64,000 nt of DNA from Pseudomonadota bacterium (GTDB lineage Bacteria > Pseudomonadota > Alphaproteobacteria > Reyranellales > Reyranellaceae): NCBI GenBank assembly GCA_020160955.1, contig JAIUOX010000005.1, forward strand, positions 1 to 64,000, in the 5' to 3' direction. Position 1 is the first letter of the stretch, and each line of letters starts with the position of its first letter. Positions 12,631 through 21,688 of the stretch are shown piece after piece. The position numbers were made by a program, and so were the translations under genes. A model generated the notes under the pieces. The model did no database searches and was not told the DNA's origin. It saw nothing but the letters and a program-made list of their open reading frames with translations.

Positions 12631-13410
12631 ATGGACATGGGCATCAAGGGCCGCAAGGCGATCGTCTGCGCCGCGAGCAAGGGGCTGGGCAAGGGCTGCG
12701 CGATGGCGTTGGCACGCGAAGGCGTCGAGCTGGTGATCAACGCGCGCACCAAGGCCGAGCTCGAGGCGACCGCGGCCGAGATCGCCGCCAAGACCGGCGT
12801 GAAGGTGACGCCGATCGCGGTCGACGTCACGACCGAGGCCGGCCGGCGCCAGGTGCTCGATGCCTGTCCCGAGCCCGACATCATCGTCAACAACGCCGGC
12901 GGCCCGCCGCCGGGCGACTTCCGCGACTGGACGCGCGACGACTGGATCAAGGCGGTCGACGCCAACATGCTGACGCCGATCGAGTTCATCAAGGCGACGG
13001 TCGACGGCATGATGAAGCGCGGCTTCGGGCGCATCGTGAACATCACCTCGAGCTCGGTGAAGGCGCCGATCGACATCCTCGGCCTGAGCAACGGCGCGCG
13101 CAGCGGCCTGACCGGCTTCGTCGCCGGCGTCGCCCGCGTGACGGTGCGCCACGGCGTGACGATCAACGGCCTGCTGCCGGGCCCGTTCGACACCGACCGC
13201 CTGCGCGGCACCTACAAGGCGCGCGCCGCCAAGAGCGGCAAGAGCTTCGAGGACGAGTACAACGCCGGCGCCCGGGCCAACCCGGCCGGCCGCTTCGGCA
13301 CGCCCGATGAGTTCGGCGCGGCCTGCGCCTTCCTGTGCAGTGTCCATGCCGGCTACATCACCGGCCAGAACCTGCTGATGGACGGCGGCCAGTACCCCGG
13401 GACTTACTGA
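12631..13410 (+). CDS. Atypical short-chain dehydrogenase-like protein lacking the catalytic Tyr/Lys
   Basis: A 259-residue SDR-fold protein. The usual TGxxxGIG loop reads CAASKGLGKG (13-22), and the NNAG strand is present (87-90). The catalytic block that should read S-x12-Y-x3-K instead gives S140 ... S153-N-G-A-R157, so Tyr is Ser and Lys is Arg. This resembles the BKR-like SDR subgroup described as having an imperfect tetrad. It may bind NAD(P) or an acyl ligand without normal reductase chemistry. GGGGAGAG precedes the ATG. The stop codon lies inside a short tandem repeat shared with the next, convergent gene. Confidence 0.8.
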   Translation: MDMGIKGRKAIVCAASKGLGKGCAMALAREGVELVINARTKAELEATAAEIAAKTGVKVTPIAVDVTTEAGRRQVLDACPEPDIIVNNAGGPPPGDFRDWTRDDWIKAVDANMLTPIEFIKATVDGMMKRGFGRIVNITSSSVKAPIDILGLSNGARSGLTGFVAGVARVTVRHGVTINGLLPGPFDTDRLRGTYKARAAKSGKSFEDEYNAGARANPAGRFGTPDEFGAACAFLCSVHAGYITGQNLLMDGGQYPGTY

Positions 13411-13449
13411 TCCCGGACCTACTGACCCGGGAGCCTGCTGACCCGGGTC
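13396..13449. repeat. Short tandem repeat spanning two convergent stop codons
   Basis: About three and a half imperfect copies of a 15-17 base unit, roughly CCCGGGAGCCTGCTGAC. The array starts in the last codons of the SDR gene, covers the 37-base gap and ends at the phosphatase stop. The last copy contains the 12-base palindrome TGACCCGGGTCA at 13438-13449. Confidence 0.7.
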
Positions 13450-13972
13450 AGGCGACGGCGAGGTCGCGCGGCCGCGTGAACTCGAGCAGCTGCGCTCTGC
13501 CGGGCGCGAGATCGCGCCACGAGTCGCCCGGCACGGCGAAGACGGCCAGCGTGCCGGTCGGGTACTTCTCGTGCAGCCGGTCGAGCGCCTCGGCCGGGCC
13601 GCTGCCGGCCAAGGCCACCGCGAGGTCGCCGATGCCGTCGTTGTGGGCGACCAGCAGCACCGTCGACACCGCGTCCGCGACCGCGTGCAGGTGGTCCAGC
13701 AGCCGCGCCTGCGAGGCGAGGTAGAGGCTCTTCTCGAGTGAGATCGGCGGCGCCGGCGGCGGCAGCCGGTCGACCAGCGCGGCCAGCGTCTGGCGCGTCC
13801 GCAGGGCTGTCGAGCACAGGACCAGGTCGGGGCGCCACGCCGACGCCGCGAGGTGGTCCGCCATCGCCTTGGCGGCCCGCTCGCCGCGCTTGTTCAGCGG
13901 GCGATCGTGATCGGCCAGCCGGGCGTCGCTCCAGGCCGATTTCGCGTGTCGCAGCAGGAGCAGTATCTTCAC
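13448..13972 (-). CDS. SixA-like histidine phosphatase
   Basis: A 174-residue branch-2 histidine phosphatase. The phosphoacceptor motif is LLRHAKSAW at residues 6-14, with His8. Other family marks are [13 protein letters not shown], the [10 protein letters not shown] arginine block, and the second catalytic His in VAHNDG. The size and HAKSAW form match SixA, which dephosphorylates His-phosphotransfer domains or, in the NPr/PTS-Ntr context, NPr. The target here is unknown. It is divergent from ppk1, with 84 bases between the starts. Confidence 0.85.
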   Translation of the reverse strand: MKILLLLRHAKSAWSDARLADHDRPLNKRGERAAKAMADHLAASAWRPDLVLCSTALRTRQTLAALVDRLPPPAPPISLEKSLYLASQARLLDHLHAVADAVSTVLLVAHNDGIGDLAVALAGSGPAEALDRLHEKYPTGTLAVFAVPGDSWRDLAPGRAQLLEFTRPRDLAVA

Positions 13973-14016
13973 GGGGCGATCGGGGAAAACTGGAGGAAAA
14001 ACAAGGGCTTATGGAA

Positions 14017-14034
14017 TTGCCATGACTCCGTCAT
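14017..14034 (+). promoter_or_regulatory. Candidate PhoB box upstream of ppk1
   Basis: TTGCCAT-GACT-CCGTCAT: two 7-base direct repeats separated by four bases, matching 11 of 14 positions of the CTGTCAT-N4-CTGTCAT Pho box. An overlapping dyad CATGAC-TCC-GTCATG occupies 14021-14035. A poor -10-like GATACC at 14043-14048 sits about ten bases downstream, which would put the transcript start at the ppk1 ATG 14057. This is inference from spacing; no phosphate regulator is in the window. Confidence 0.4.
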
Positions 14035-14056
14035 GCCGAGCGGATACCGTTTCCGC

Positions 14057-16225
14057 ATGGATTCCCTCAATCATGGCACGAGCGACGACGCGGCGGGAAC
14101 GGGCATAGCATCCGACAGCCCGCAGCGCTTCATCAATCGGGAACTCTCGTGGCTCGCCTTCAACCTGCGGGTCCTCGAGGAGGCGAGCAACAAGTACCAC
14201 CCGCTGCTCGAGCGGGTGCGCTTCCTGTCGATCTCGGCCGACATCCTCGACGAGTTCTACATGGTGCGCGTCGCCGGCCTGGTCGACATGCTGCCGACGC
14301 GCTCGACGATGCTGAGCGACGACGGCCTGACGCCGGCCGAGCAGCTGGCGGCGATCCGCGAGCGGGTCTCGACCCTGATGGCGCGGCAGCAGGACGTCTG
14401 GGCGTCGCTGCAGGACGAGCTGCGCGAGGCCGGCATCGCGGTGGTCGAGCCGCCGGAACTGACCGAGGCCGAACGCATCTGGCTCGACCAGTACTTCATC
14501 GACCAGGTGTTCCCGATCCTGACGCCGCTGGCGATCGACCCGGCGCACCCGTTCCCGTTCATTCCCAACGGTGGCTTCTCGGCGATCCTCAAGCTGCACC
14601 GCACCGACGACCGCCGGCCGCTGATGGCGCTCTTGCCACTGCCGCCGCAGGTCGACCGCTTCGTGCGCCTGCCGGGGGCGGCGATCCGATTCCTGTCGCT
14701 CGAGGATCTCGTCGACATCTACCTGCCGCGCCTGTTCCCGGGCTACGAGGTGATCGAGCGCGGCGTGTTCCGCCTGATCCGCGACTCCGACGTCGAGATC
14801 AACGAGGAGGCCGAGGATCTCGTCCTGCTCTACGAGAGCGCGCTGAAGCGGCGCCGCCGCGGCGACCTGATCTCGATCTCGGTCAACTCGGCGATGCCGG
14901 CCGAGCTGCGCGAGTTCCTGTTCGACCAGCTCGAGATCCCGGCCCAGACCCAGACGGTGCATGTCTTCCACCTCGACCGCATGCTCAACATCGGCGACGT
15001 CAAGGCGGTGATCGTCGACGACCGGCCCGACCTCAAGTTCGCGCCCTACGCGGTGCGCTTTCCCGAGCGCATCCGCGACTTCGGCGGCGACTGCTTCGCG
15101 GCGATCCGGGCCAAGGACATCGTCGTCCACCATCCCTACGAGAGCTTCGACGTCGTGGTGCAGTTCCTGCGCCAGGCGGCGCGCGATCCGGCGGTTGTGG
15201 CGATCAAGCAGACGCTGTACCGCACCTCGGCCAACTCGCCGATCGTCAAGGAACTGATCGCCGCCGCCGAGGCGGGCAAGACGGTGACGGCGCTGGTCGA
15301 GCTCAAGGCGCGCTTCGACGAGGAAGCCAACATCCGCTGGGCGCGCGACCTCGAGCGCGCCGGCGTCCAGGTCGTGTACGGCTTCATCGACCTCAAGACC
15401 CACGCCAAGGTGTCGATGGTAGTGCGGCGCGAGGCGCAGGTGACGCGCACCTACGTTCATTTCGGCACCGGCAACTACCACCCGATCACCGCCCGCATCT
15501 ACACCGACCTGTCGTTCTTCACCTGCGACCCGGTGATGGGCCGCGACGCCGCGCGCCTGTTCAACTACATGACGGGCTACGCGCGGCCGGAGCGGATGGA
15601 GAAGATCGCCTTCGCGCCGGTGACGCTGCGGCCGACCCTGTACGAGCTGATCGACGCCGAGATCGAAAACGCCCGCGCCAAGCGGCCGGCCGCGATCTGG
15701 GCCAAGCTGAACTCGCTGGTCGATCCGGCGCTGATCGACCGGCTGTACGCCGCCTCCAAGGCCGGCGTGCAGATCGATCTCGTGGTGCGCGGCATCTGCT
15801 GCCTGCGGCCGGGCGTGCCCGGCCTGTCGGACCATATCCGGGTGAAGAGCATCATCGGCCGCTTCCTCGAGCATGCCCGCATCATCTGCTTCGCCAACGG
15901 CCGGCCGCTACCGTCGCCGGAGGCCAAGGTGTTCATCTCGTCGGCCGACTGGATGCCGCGCAACCTCGACCGCCGCGTCGAGCTGCTCTGCCCGGTCGAG
16001 AACCCGACGGTGCACGAGCAGGTGCTCGACCAGATCATGGTCGCCAACCTCAAGGACGATGCGCAGAGCTGGGTGCTCCGCCCGGACGGTTCCTACGGCC
16101 GGCCGGCGATCGGCAAGGAGCCGTTCATCGCGCACCAGTACTTCATGACCAACCCGTCGCTGTCGGGCCGCGGCAGCGCCCTGAAGCTGAGCGGCGCGGT
16201 GCCGCGGCTGGTGCTGAAGTCCTGA
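14057..16225 (+). CDS. ppk1: Polyphosphate kinase 1
   Basis: Reversibly polymerises the gamma-phosphate of ATP into inorganic polyphosphate, usually membrane-associated. 722 residues, family-typical. The N-terminal block [20 protein letters not shown] is diagnostic. The catalytic phosphohistidine is His449 in [14 protein letters not shown] (H435 in E. coli), and the second conserved His is in [16 protein letters not shown] 14057 was chosen; ATG 14033 is also in frame, and neither has a good Shine-Dalgarno. A GGAGG at 13992-13996 instead serves a four-codon reading frame, ATG 14011 to TGA 14025 (M-E-L-P), whose role is unknown. ppx follows 83 bases downstream, so the two opposing polyphosphate enzymes are neighbours. 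Confidence 0.96.
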   Translation: MDSLNHGTSDDAAGTGIASDSPQRFINRELSWLAFNLRVLEEASNKYHPLLERVRFLSISADILDEFYMVRVAGLVDMLPTRSTMLSDDGLTPAEQLAAIRERVSTLMARQQDVWASLQDELREAGIAVVEPPELTEAERIWLDQYFIDQVFPILTPLAIDPAHPFPFIPNGGFSAILKLHRTDDRRPLMALLPLPPQVDRFVRLPGAAIRFLSLEDLVDIYLPRLFPGYEVIERGVFRLIRDSDVEINEEAEDLVLLYESALKRRRRGDLISISVNSAMPAELREFLFDQLEIPAQTQTVHVFHLDRMLNIGDVKAVIVDDRPDLKFAPYAVRFPERIRDFGGDCFAAIRAKDIVVHHPYESFDVVVQFLRQAARDPAVVAIKQTLYRTSANSPIVKELIAAAEAGKTVTALVELKARFDEEANIRWARDLERAGVQVVYGFIDLKTHAKVSMVVRREAQVTRTYVHFGTGNYHPITARIYTDLSFFTCDPVMGRDAARLFNYMTGYARPERMEKIAFAPVTLRPTLYELIDAEIENARAKRPAAIWAKLNSLVDPALIDRLYAASKAGVQIDLVVRGICCLRPGVPGLSDHIRVKSIIGRFLEHARIICFANGRPLPSPEAKVFISSADWMPRNLDRRVELLCPVENPTVHEQVLDQIMVANLKDDAQSWVLRPDGSYGRPAIGKEPFIAHQYFMTNPSLSGRGSALKLSGAVPRLVLKS

Positions 16226-16308
16226 GGGGCGGGTCCCGGTGTCGCAGGCAGCGGCGCCCGCCGGTTCGTCGCTGAAATTCCGTGCGGTTTCGTCTAGAGG
16301 GGACGCGC

Positions 16309-17811
16309 ATGGACGGTGAGACATCCGTGGTTCCCGGCGCCGACGGCGCGCTCGGCAAGGGTCGTGTCGGCATCATCGACGTCGGCTCCAACTCGATCCG
16401 GCTCGTTGTCTACGAGCGGGCGAGCCGCGCCCCGCTGCCGGTGTTCAACGAGAAGGTGCTGTGCGGTCTCGCGCGCGGCCTCGACGCGACCGGGCGACTC
16501 AATCCCGAGGGCGTCGAGATGGCGCTGGCCAACATCGACCGCTTCACGACGCTGGCCCGCAACATGAAGGTCACGTCGCTCGACCTGTTGGCCACCGCCG
16601 CGGTGCGCGACGCCGCCGACGGGGCGTCGTTCATGAACGAGCTGTCGAGCCGGCCGGGCATCCAGGCGCACATCGTGAGCGGCCAGGACGAGGCGCGCTA
16701 TTCCGGCTACGGCGTGATGTGCGGCATTCCCGACGCCGCCGGCGTGATGGGCGACCTCGGCGGCGGCAGCCTCGAGCTGGTGGCGCTGGGCGAGGGCCGG
16801 CTGGGCGAGTCGAGCACGCTGCCGATCGGGTCGCTGCGCCTGATGTCGTCGGGCAAGGGCGACCCGAAGAAGACGGTGGTCGAGGCGATCGAGGGCGTGC
16901 GCTGGCTGCGCGAGCAGGGCGGCCGGAACTTCTACGCGGTCGGCGGGGCGTGGCGCTCGTTCGCCCGGCTGCACATGGAGCAGGCGGGCTACCCGCTGCA
17001 CATCATCCACCACTACGAGATCCCGGCCGAGGAGGCGCGCGCGGTGGCGCGGCTGATCGCCGTGCAAAGCCCCAAGTCGCTCGAGAAGATGCCGGGCGTG
17101 TCGCGCCGGCGCATCGACACGCTGCCGCTCGCCTGCCTCGCGCTCGACCGGCTGCTGGGCGTGCTCAAGCCGCGCAACGTGGTGTTTTCGGCGTTCGGCC
17201 TGCGCGAGGGCTTCTACTATTCGCGGCTGGGCGAGGCCGAGCGCAACCGCCACCCGCTGATCGCCTTCGCCGAGGAGCAGGGCGCGGGCTGGCGCCGCTT
17301 CGACCTGTCGCCGTCTGAGATCTTCGACTGGCTGACGCCGGCCTTCACCGGCGAGAGCGAGGCCGACCGGCTGCTGCGCATCGCCGCCTGCCACCTGAGC
17401 GACATCGCCTGGAACGACCACCCCGACTACCGCGCCGAGCAGGCCTACGTGCGCGTCCTGCACCTGCCGTCGCCGGGCATGAGCCACCGCGACCGCGCCG
17501 TGCTCGCGATGGCGATGGCCTACCGCTACAAGAGCGATCCCAAGGCGGCGATGATCGATACCGCGCTGCACCTCGCCGACGGCAAGGGCAGGGCCTACGC
17601 CCGGCGTCTCGGCGCCTGCCTGCGGCTGGCCTACAACCTGTCCGGCGGCGCGCCGGGGCTGCTCACCCAGGTCCAGCTGCGCCGCACCGAGCGGCAATTG
17701 CGCCTCCTGGTGCCGCCGAGCGCCAAGGGCAGCCTGGGCGACGTCACGGCGCGGCGGCTCGAGACGGTCGCGGAGGCGTTCGGGCTCGAACCGGTGATCG
17801 TGGCGGGCTGA
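16309..17811 (+). CDS. ppx: Exopolyphosphatase / pppGpp phosphohydrolase family
   Basis: Hydrolyses terminal phosphate from polyphosphate and possibly pppGpp. 500 residues with the actin-like ATPase fold: IIDVGSNSIRLVVYE phosphate loop 1 near residue 20 and GDLGGGSLELVAL loop 2 near residue 145. The C-terminal half (about 310-500) is the helical HD-type extension of the long Ppx forms. AGAGGGG precedes ATG 16309 by five bases; a GTG 27 bases earlier (16282) is less likely. It sits behind ppk1 on the same strand and converges on rnd with 15 bases between the stops. Confidence 0.92.
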   Translation: MDGETSVVPGADGALGKGRVGIIDVGSNSIRLVVYERASRAPLPVFNEKVLCGLARGLDATGRLNPEGVEMALANIDRFTTLARNMKVTSLDLLATAAVRDAADGASFMNELSSRPGIQAHIVSGQDEARYSGYGVMCGIPDAAGVMGDLGGGSLELVALGEGRLGESSTLPIGSLRLMSSGKGDPKKTVVEAIEGVRWLREQGGRNFYAVGGAWRSFARLHMEQAGYPLHIIHHYEIPAEEARAVARLIAVQSPKSLEKMPGVSRRRIDTLPLACLALDRLLGVLKPRNVVFSAFGLREGFYYSRLGEAERNRHPLIAFAEEQGAGWRRFDLSPSEIFDWLTPAFTGESEADRLLRIAACHLSDIAWNDHPDYRAEQAYVRVLHLPSPGMSHRDRAVLAMAMAYRYKSDPKAAMIDTALHLADGKGRAYARRLGACLRLAYNLSGGAPGLLTQVQLRRTERQLRLLVPPSAKGSLGDVTARRLETVAEAFGLEPVIVAG

Positions 17812-17826
17812 GCCCGACGCGGGCCG

Positions 17827-19014
17827 TCAGCCGGCCGCCGGGGCGACCGACTCGGCGGGGGCAGGGGCCTCGATCCGGATCAGGCGGGGATGCTCGCCGT
17901 CGAGCGCCAGCGCCAGCCGGCCCTCGATCAGGTCGACCGCGTCGGCGCCGAACACCTCGTGCCGCCAGCCCTTCAGCACCGCGACGTCGCGCTTGCCGGC
18001 GGCCAGCCGGTCGAGATCCTCGGCGTTGGCCACCAGCCGGCCGGCGACGCCGGCCTGCTCGGCCTTGAGCCGCAGCAGGGTGCGCAGAAGGTCGACCACG
18101 GCGCCGGGAGCGCGCAGCTGCTCGGGGGCGCGGTCGCGCACCGGCAGCTCCGACTCCGGCAGGTTGCGGGCCTTCTCGATCGCTTCGAGGAGTTCGCGGC
18201 CCTGCCAGCCCTCGGCGAAGCCGCGGCCGAGGCCGCGGGTCGCCCCGAGCTCCTCGGTGGTCTTGGGCGCATGGCTGGCGATTTCCAGCAGCTGCTCGTC
18301 GCGCAGCAGGCGCTGGCGGGGAATGTCGATTCGCTGGGCGGTGCGCTCGCGCCACGCCGCGACCTCGCGCAGCACCGCCAGCAGGCGCGGCGAGGCGCCG
18401 CGCGGCTTGAGCCGGCGCCACGCCAGCTCGGGGTCGGCGCGGTAGGTGCCGGGCTCGTTCAGGACGGCCATTTCCTCGGCGATCCACGACAGCCGGCCGG
18501 TCTTGTCGAGCTGGCGCTTCAGCTTCTCGTAGACCATCCGCAGGTGGGTCACGTCGGACAGGGCGTAGGTGATCTGCCGTTCGCTGAGCGGACGGCGGCT
18601 CCAGTCGGTGAAGCGGCTGGACTTGTCGATCTTGGCCTTGGCCAGCTTGGTGGCCAGCGATTCGTAGGAGGCAGCCTCGCCGTGGCCGCAGACCATCGCC
18701 GCGACCTGGGTGTCAAACAGGGGCGCCGGCACCTTGTTCATGCGCAGGTAGAAAATCTCGAGGTCCTGCCGGGCGGCGTGGAAGACCTTGAGGACCCGCG
18801 GGTTGGCCATCAGCTCGTCCAGCGGGGACAGGTCGATGCCCTCGGCGAGGGCGTCGATCGCCGCTGCGTCCTCCGGGCCGGCCACCTGCGCCAGGCAGAG
18901 CTTGGGCCAATAGGTCCGCTCGCGCATGAACTCGGTGTCGACCGTGATGAATTCGGCGTCCGCCAGGGGCTTGCAGAAGGCCGCCAGCGCGTCGGTCGTG
19001 GTGATCAACTTCAT
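17827..19014 (-). CDS. rnd: Ribonuclease D
   Basis: 3'-5' exoribonuclease for tRNA and small-RNA maturation. 395 residues. DEDD-family exonuclease: ExoI motif with D26 and E28 in TVDTEF, ExoII near FHAARQDLEIF with Asp, and ExoIII YALSDVTHL containing Tyr and Asp, i.e. the DEDDy type. The C-terminal HRDC region begins near residue 205. ATG 19014 was chosen over an open frame to 19110, which would put a Pro/Arg-rich leader before MKLITTTD. It is transcribed divergently from aspS; the stop faces ppx. Confidence 0.94.
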   Translation of the reverse strand: MKLITTTDALAAFCKPLADAEFITVDTEFMRERTYWPKLCLAQVAGPEDAAAIDALAEGIDLSPLDELMANPRVLKVFHAARQDLEIFYLRMNKVPAPLFDTQVAAMVCGHGEAASYESLATKLAKAKIDKSSRFTDWSRRPLSERQITYALSDVTHLRMVYEKLKRQLDKTGRLSWIAEEMAVLNEPGTYRADPELAWRRLKPRGASPRLLAVLREVAAWRERTAQRIDIPRQRLLRDEQLLEIASHAPKTTEELGATRGLGRGFAEGWQGRELLEAIEKARNLPESELPVRDRAPEQLRAPGAVVDLLRTLLRLKAEQAGVAGRLVANAEDLDRLAAGKRDVAVLKGWRHEVFGADAVDLIEGRLALALDGEHPRLIRIEAPAPAESVAPAAG

Positions 19015-19151
19015 TGCGGGTGGTTCTATAGCGGTCGGGACGGCAGGGGGCAAAGGCGACGGTGTCCGACCGGGGCGGAATCGGTCCGTTTGCTTGACTT
19101 GGCCGCACATTCCGTGCCTTTTGCCGCCCCGTCGAGCCCCGGAAAATCGAG

Positions 19152-20957
19152 ATGACCTCCGTTTATCGTACCCATACGTGCGGCCAGTTGAGGCCCGAGC
19201 ATGTCGGCCAGCAGGCCCGCCTTTCGGGCTGGGTCCAGCGCAAGCGCGACCACGGCAACCTGCTGTTCATCGACCTGCGCGATCACTACGGCGTGACCCA
19301 GGTGGTGGTCGACGTCTCGAGCCCGGTCTTCAAGACCGCCGAGGCGGTCCGCAACGAGAGCGTGATTACCGTGACCGGCAAGGTGGTGGCCCGCGAGGCC
19401 GCGACCGTGAACACCCGGCTGGCGACCGGCCAGGTCGAACTCGACGCCGCCGAGATGGTGGTCCAGTCGATGGCCGACACGCTGCCCATCCCGGTCCATG
19501 TCGAGAACGACACGACGCCCGAGGAACTGCGGCTGAAGTACCGCTTCCTCGACCTGCGAAAGGACAAGCTGCACCGCAACATCATGCTGCGCAGCCAGGT
19601 CATCGCCAGCCTGCGCCGGCGCATGATCGAGCAGGGCTTCATGGAGTTCCAGACGCCGATCCTGACCGCCGACAGCCCGGAGGGCGCGCGGTCCTACGTC
19701 GTGCCCAGCCGCCTGCACCCCGGCAAGTTCTACGCGCTGCCGCAGGCGCCGCAGATGTTCAAGCAGCTGCTGATGGTGTCGGGCTTCGACCGCTACTTCC
19801 AGATCGCGCCGTGCTTCCGCGACGAGGACGCGAGGGCCGACCGCGCGCCGGGCGAGTTCTACCAGCTCGACTTCGAGATGAGCTTCGTCACCCAGGACGA
19901 CGTGTTCGCCGCGATCGAACCGGTGCTGGGCGGCGTGTTCCAGGAATTCGCGAGCTTCAACCGCGAGACGCCGCGCCAGGTCACGAACTGGCCGTTCCCG
20001 CGGATTCCCTATGCCGAGGCGCTGCTGACCTACGGCACCGACAAGCCGGACCTGCGCAACCCGCTGCGCATCGTCGATGCCGGCGAGGTGTTCGCCGGCT
20101 CCGACTTCAAGGTGTTCGCCGGCATCGTCGCGGCGGGCGGCGTGGTCCGCGCGCTGCGCGCGCCGGGCGCGGGCAGCCAGCCGCGCAGCTTCTTCGACAA
20201 GCTGAACTCGTGGGCCCAGGGCGAGGGCAAGCCGGGCCTCGGCTACATCGTGCTCGAGGGCGGGGCGGGCAAGGGCCCGATCGCCAAGTTCGTGGCCGGC
20301 GACCGGCTGGACAAGCTCAAGGCGCTGACCGGCGCGGTCGACGGCGACGCGGTGTTCTTCGTCGCCGACAAGCCGGAAGCGGCGTGGAAGTTCGCCGGCC
20401 AGGTCCGCACCAAGGTCGGCCAGGAGATGGGGCTGATCGCCGAGGACGCGTTCGAGTTCTGCTGGATCGTCGACTTCCCGATGTTCGAGTACGACGAGAC
20501 GGCCAAGAAGATCGACTTCAGCCACAACCCGTTCTCGATGCCGCAGGGTGGGCTCGAGGCGCTCGAGACCCAGGATCCGCTGACCATCAAGGCGTGGCAG
20601 TACGACATCGTCTGCAACGGCATCGAGCTGTGCTCGGGCGCGATCCGCAACCATCGCCCCGAGATCATGTACAAGGCGTTCGGCATCGCCGGGTACAGCA
20701 AGGAAGAGGTCGAGCTGCGCTTCGGCGGCATGCTCAACGCCTTCCGCTTCGGCGCGCCGCCGCACGGCGGCGCCGCGCCGGGCGTCGACCGCATCGTCAT
20801 GCTGCTGGCCGACGAGCCGAACATCCGCGAGGTCATCACCTTCCCGATGAACCAGCAGGCGGTCGACCTGATGATGGACGCGCCGACCGAGCTGCCGGCC
20901 ACCAAGCTGCGCGAGCTGCATATCGGCCTGCGCCTGCCGCCCGCCAAGAAGGACTAG
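19152..20957 (+). CDS. aspS: Aspartyl-tRNA synthetase
   Basis: Class IIb aminoacyl-tRNA synthetase of the bacterial long type, 601 residues. The N-terminal OB-fold anticodon-binding region starts [20 protein letters not shown]. Motif 2 is [22 protein letters not shown] (split about 220-241), and motif 3 contains [13 protein letters not shown] near residue 540. A GAD insertion typical of bacterial AspRS lies between. gatC and gatA later in the window suggest that this AspRS is non-discriminating, with misacylated Asp-tRNA(Asn) repaired by GatCAB; that is inference. No strong terminator is visible, but a hairpin lies downstream. Confidence 0.97.
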   Translation: MTSVYRTHTCGQLRPEHVGQQARLSGWVQRKRDHGNLLFIDLRDHYGVTQVVVDVSSPVFKTAEAVRNESVITVTGKVVAREAATVNTRLATGQVELDAAEMVVQSMADTLPIPVHVENDTTPEELRLKYRFLDLRKDKLHRNIMLRSQVIASLRRRMIEQGFMEFQTPILTADSPEGARSYVVPSRLHPGKFYALPQAPQMFKQLLMVSGFDRYFQIAPCFRDEDARADRAPGEFYQLDFEMSFVTQDDVFAAIEPVLGGVFQEFASFNRETPRQVTNWPFPRIPYAEALLTYGTDKPDLRNPLRIVDAGEVFAGSDFKVFAGIVAAGGVVRALRAPGAGSQPRSFFDKLNSWAQGEGKPGLGYIVLEGGAGKGPIAKFVAGDRLDKLKALTGAVDGDAVFFVADKPEAAWKFAGQVRTKVGQEMGLIAEDAFEFCWIVDFPMFEYDETAKKIDFSHNPFSMPQGGLEALETQDPLTIKAWQYDIVCNGIELCSGAIRNHRPEIMYKAFGIAGYSKEEVELRFGGMLNAFRFGAPPHGGAAPGVDRIVMLLADEPNIREVITFPMNQQAVDLMMDAPTELPATKLRELHIGLRLPPAKKD

Positions 20958-20984
20958 CGCGCCCGTCCCAGGGGCGGCGCGACG

Positions 20985-21028
20985 CCACGATGGCTAGTCC
21001 GGGGAGGGTTCCCCGGGCCTAGCCGTGG
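20985..21028. other. Long imperfect hairpin downstream of aspS
   Basis: An inverted repeat, CCACG..GGCTAG.CCGGGGA / TCCCCGG..CTAGCC..GG, with a three- to four-base loop and arms of about 20 bases containing a few mismatches. It has no run of T on either side. It may be a factor-assisted terminator for aspS or a REP-like element; a single copy is seen in the window. Confidence 0.5.
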
Positions 21029-21045
21029 TGTGTCTTGCGTTCAGG

Positions 21046-21074
21046 TTGACTGCATGAAGAAACGCAATTACCAT
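21046..21074 (+). promoter_or_regulatory. Candidate sigma-70-type promoter for the lipoprotein gene
   Basis: TTGACT at 21046-21051, a 17-base spacer, then TACCAT at 21069-21074. The following stretch to the ATG (21081-21106) is unusually AT-rich for this window and holds a second -10-like TATAAA at 21094-21099. No Shine-Dalgarno is visible before ATG 21107. Confidence 0.5.
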
Positions 21075-21106
21075 CAAGGGGTTATTTTAAGAATATAAAG
21101 TAATTT

Positions 21107-21688
21107 ATGAGCACCCTTCGGCTCGCCTTTATTACTTTTCCGCTCCTCGCCGGACTGGCCCTGGCGACCTCCGCCTGTGGCGTGCCGCTGGCGGTGTCGG
21201 GCGCCAGTTACGCGGCCGACGGTGGTCTCCTGGCCGAGACCCACAAGACGTCCACCGACCACCTGATCTCGATGGTCTCCAAGCAGGATTGCGCGCTGTG
21301 GCGCGTCATCAAGGGCCGCAAGGTCTGCCAGGAGCGGGTCGGGACCTCGGACCCCTACAAGGTCGACTACAACGACCCGCAGCGCACGGTCTCGGAAGAC
21401 GGCGTCCAGTACACGCCGCCGTTGCGCCCTGCGGCCGACGCACCGGCCACCAGCTGGGATGCCGCCGCTTACCGTCCGGAAACCGCGCCGGCCCCCACGC
21501 CAGGCCCAGCGCCTGCCCGTCCGGCCGAGCCGACCACCGCGGTCGCCGAAGTGCCGGAGCCGGCACCGGCCACCGCCACCGCCGCGCCGCCCGCCAAGGC
21601 GGCCACTGCCGCGCCGGCCAAGCCCGCCAAGGCCAAGGCGCGGTCTGTCAGGAAGCCTTCACCGCGTCCGGCGCCGGCTGCTTCCTGA
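21107..21688 (+). CDS. Putative lipoprotein with Ala/Pro/Lys-rich tail
   Basis: A 193-residue protein with a lipoprotein signal: hydrophobic residues 6-22 ending in ATSAC, so Cys24 is the likely lipidation site. Residues 40-75 contain a conserved-looking segment, STDHLISMVSKQDCALWRVI, then KGRKVCQE; similar segments recur in small alphaproteobacterial lipoproteins of unknown function. From about residue 105 on, the chain is Pro/Ala/Lys repeats, which could span or bind the cell wall. Expression appears to rely on an AT-rich promoter region (21046-21106). The 3' end overlaps the convergent dehydrogenase gene by 41 bases. No function can be assigned. Confidence 0.75.
   Translation: MSTLRLAFITFPLLAGLALATSACGVPLAVSGASYAADGGLLAETHKTSTDHLISMVSKQDCALWRVIKGRKVCQERVGTSDPYKVDYNDPQRTVSEDGVQYTPPLRPAADAPATSWDAAAYRPETAPAPTPGPAPARPAEPTTAVAEVPEPAPATATAAPPAKAATAAPAKPAKAKARSVRKPSPRPAPAAS

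Noticed and set aside
14009-15874. A 621-codon frame antisense to ppk1
   Set aside because: Arg/Asp/His/Leu-rich composition typical of antisense frames; ppk1 has full catalytic motifs in the plus frame.
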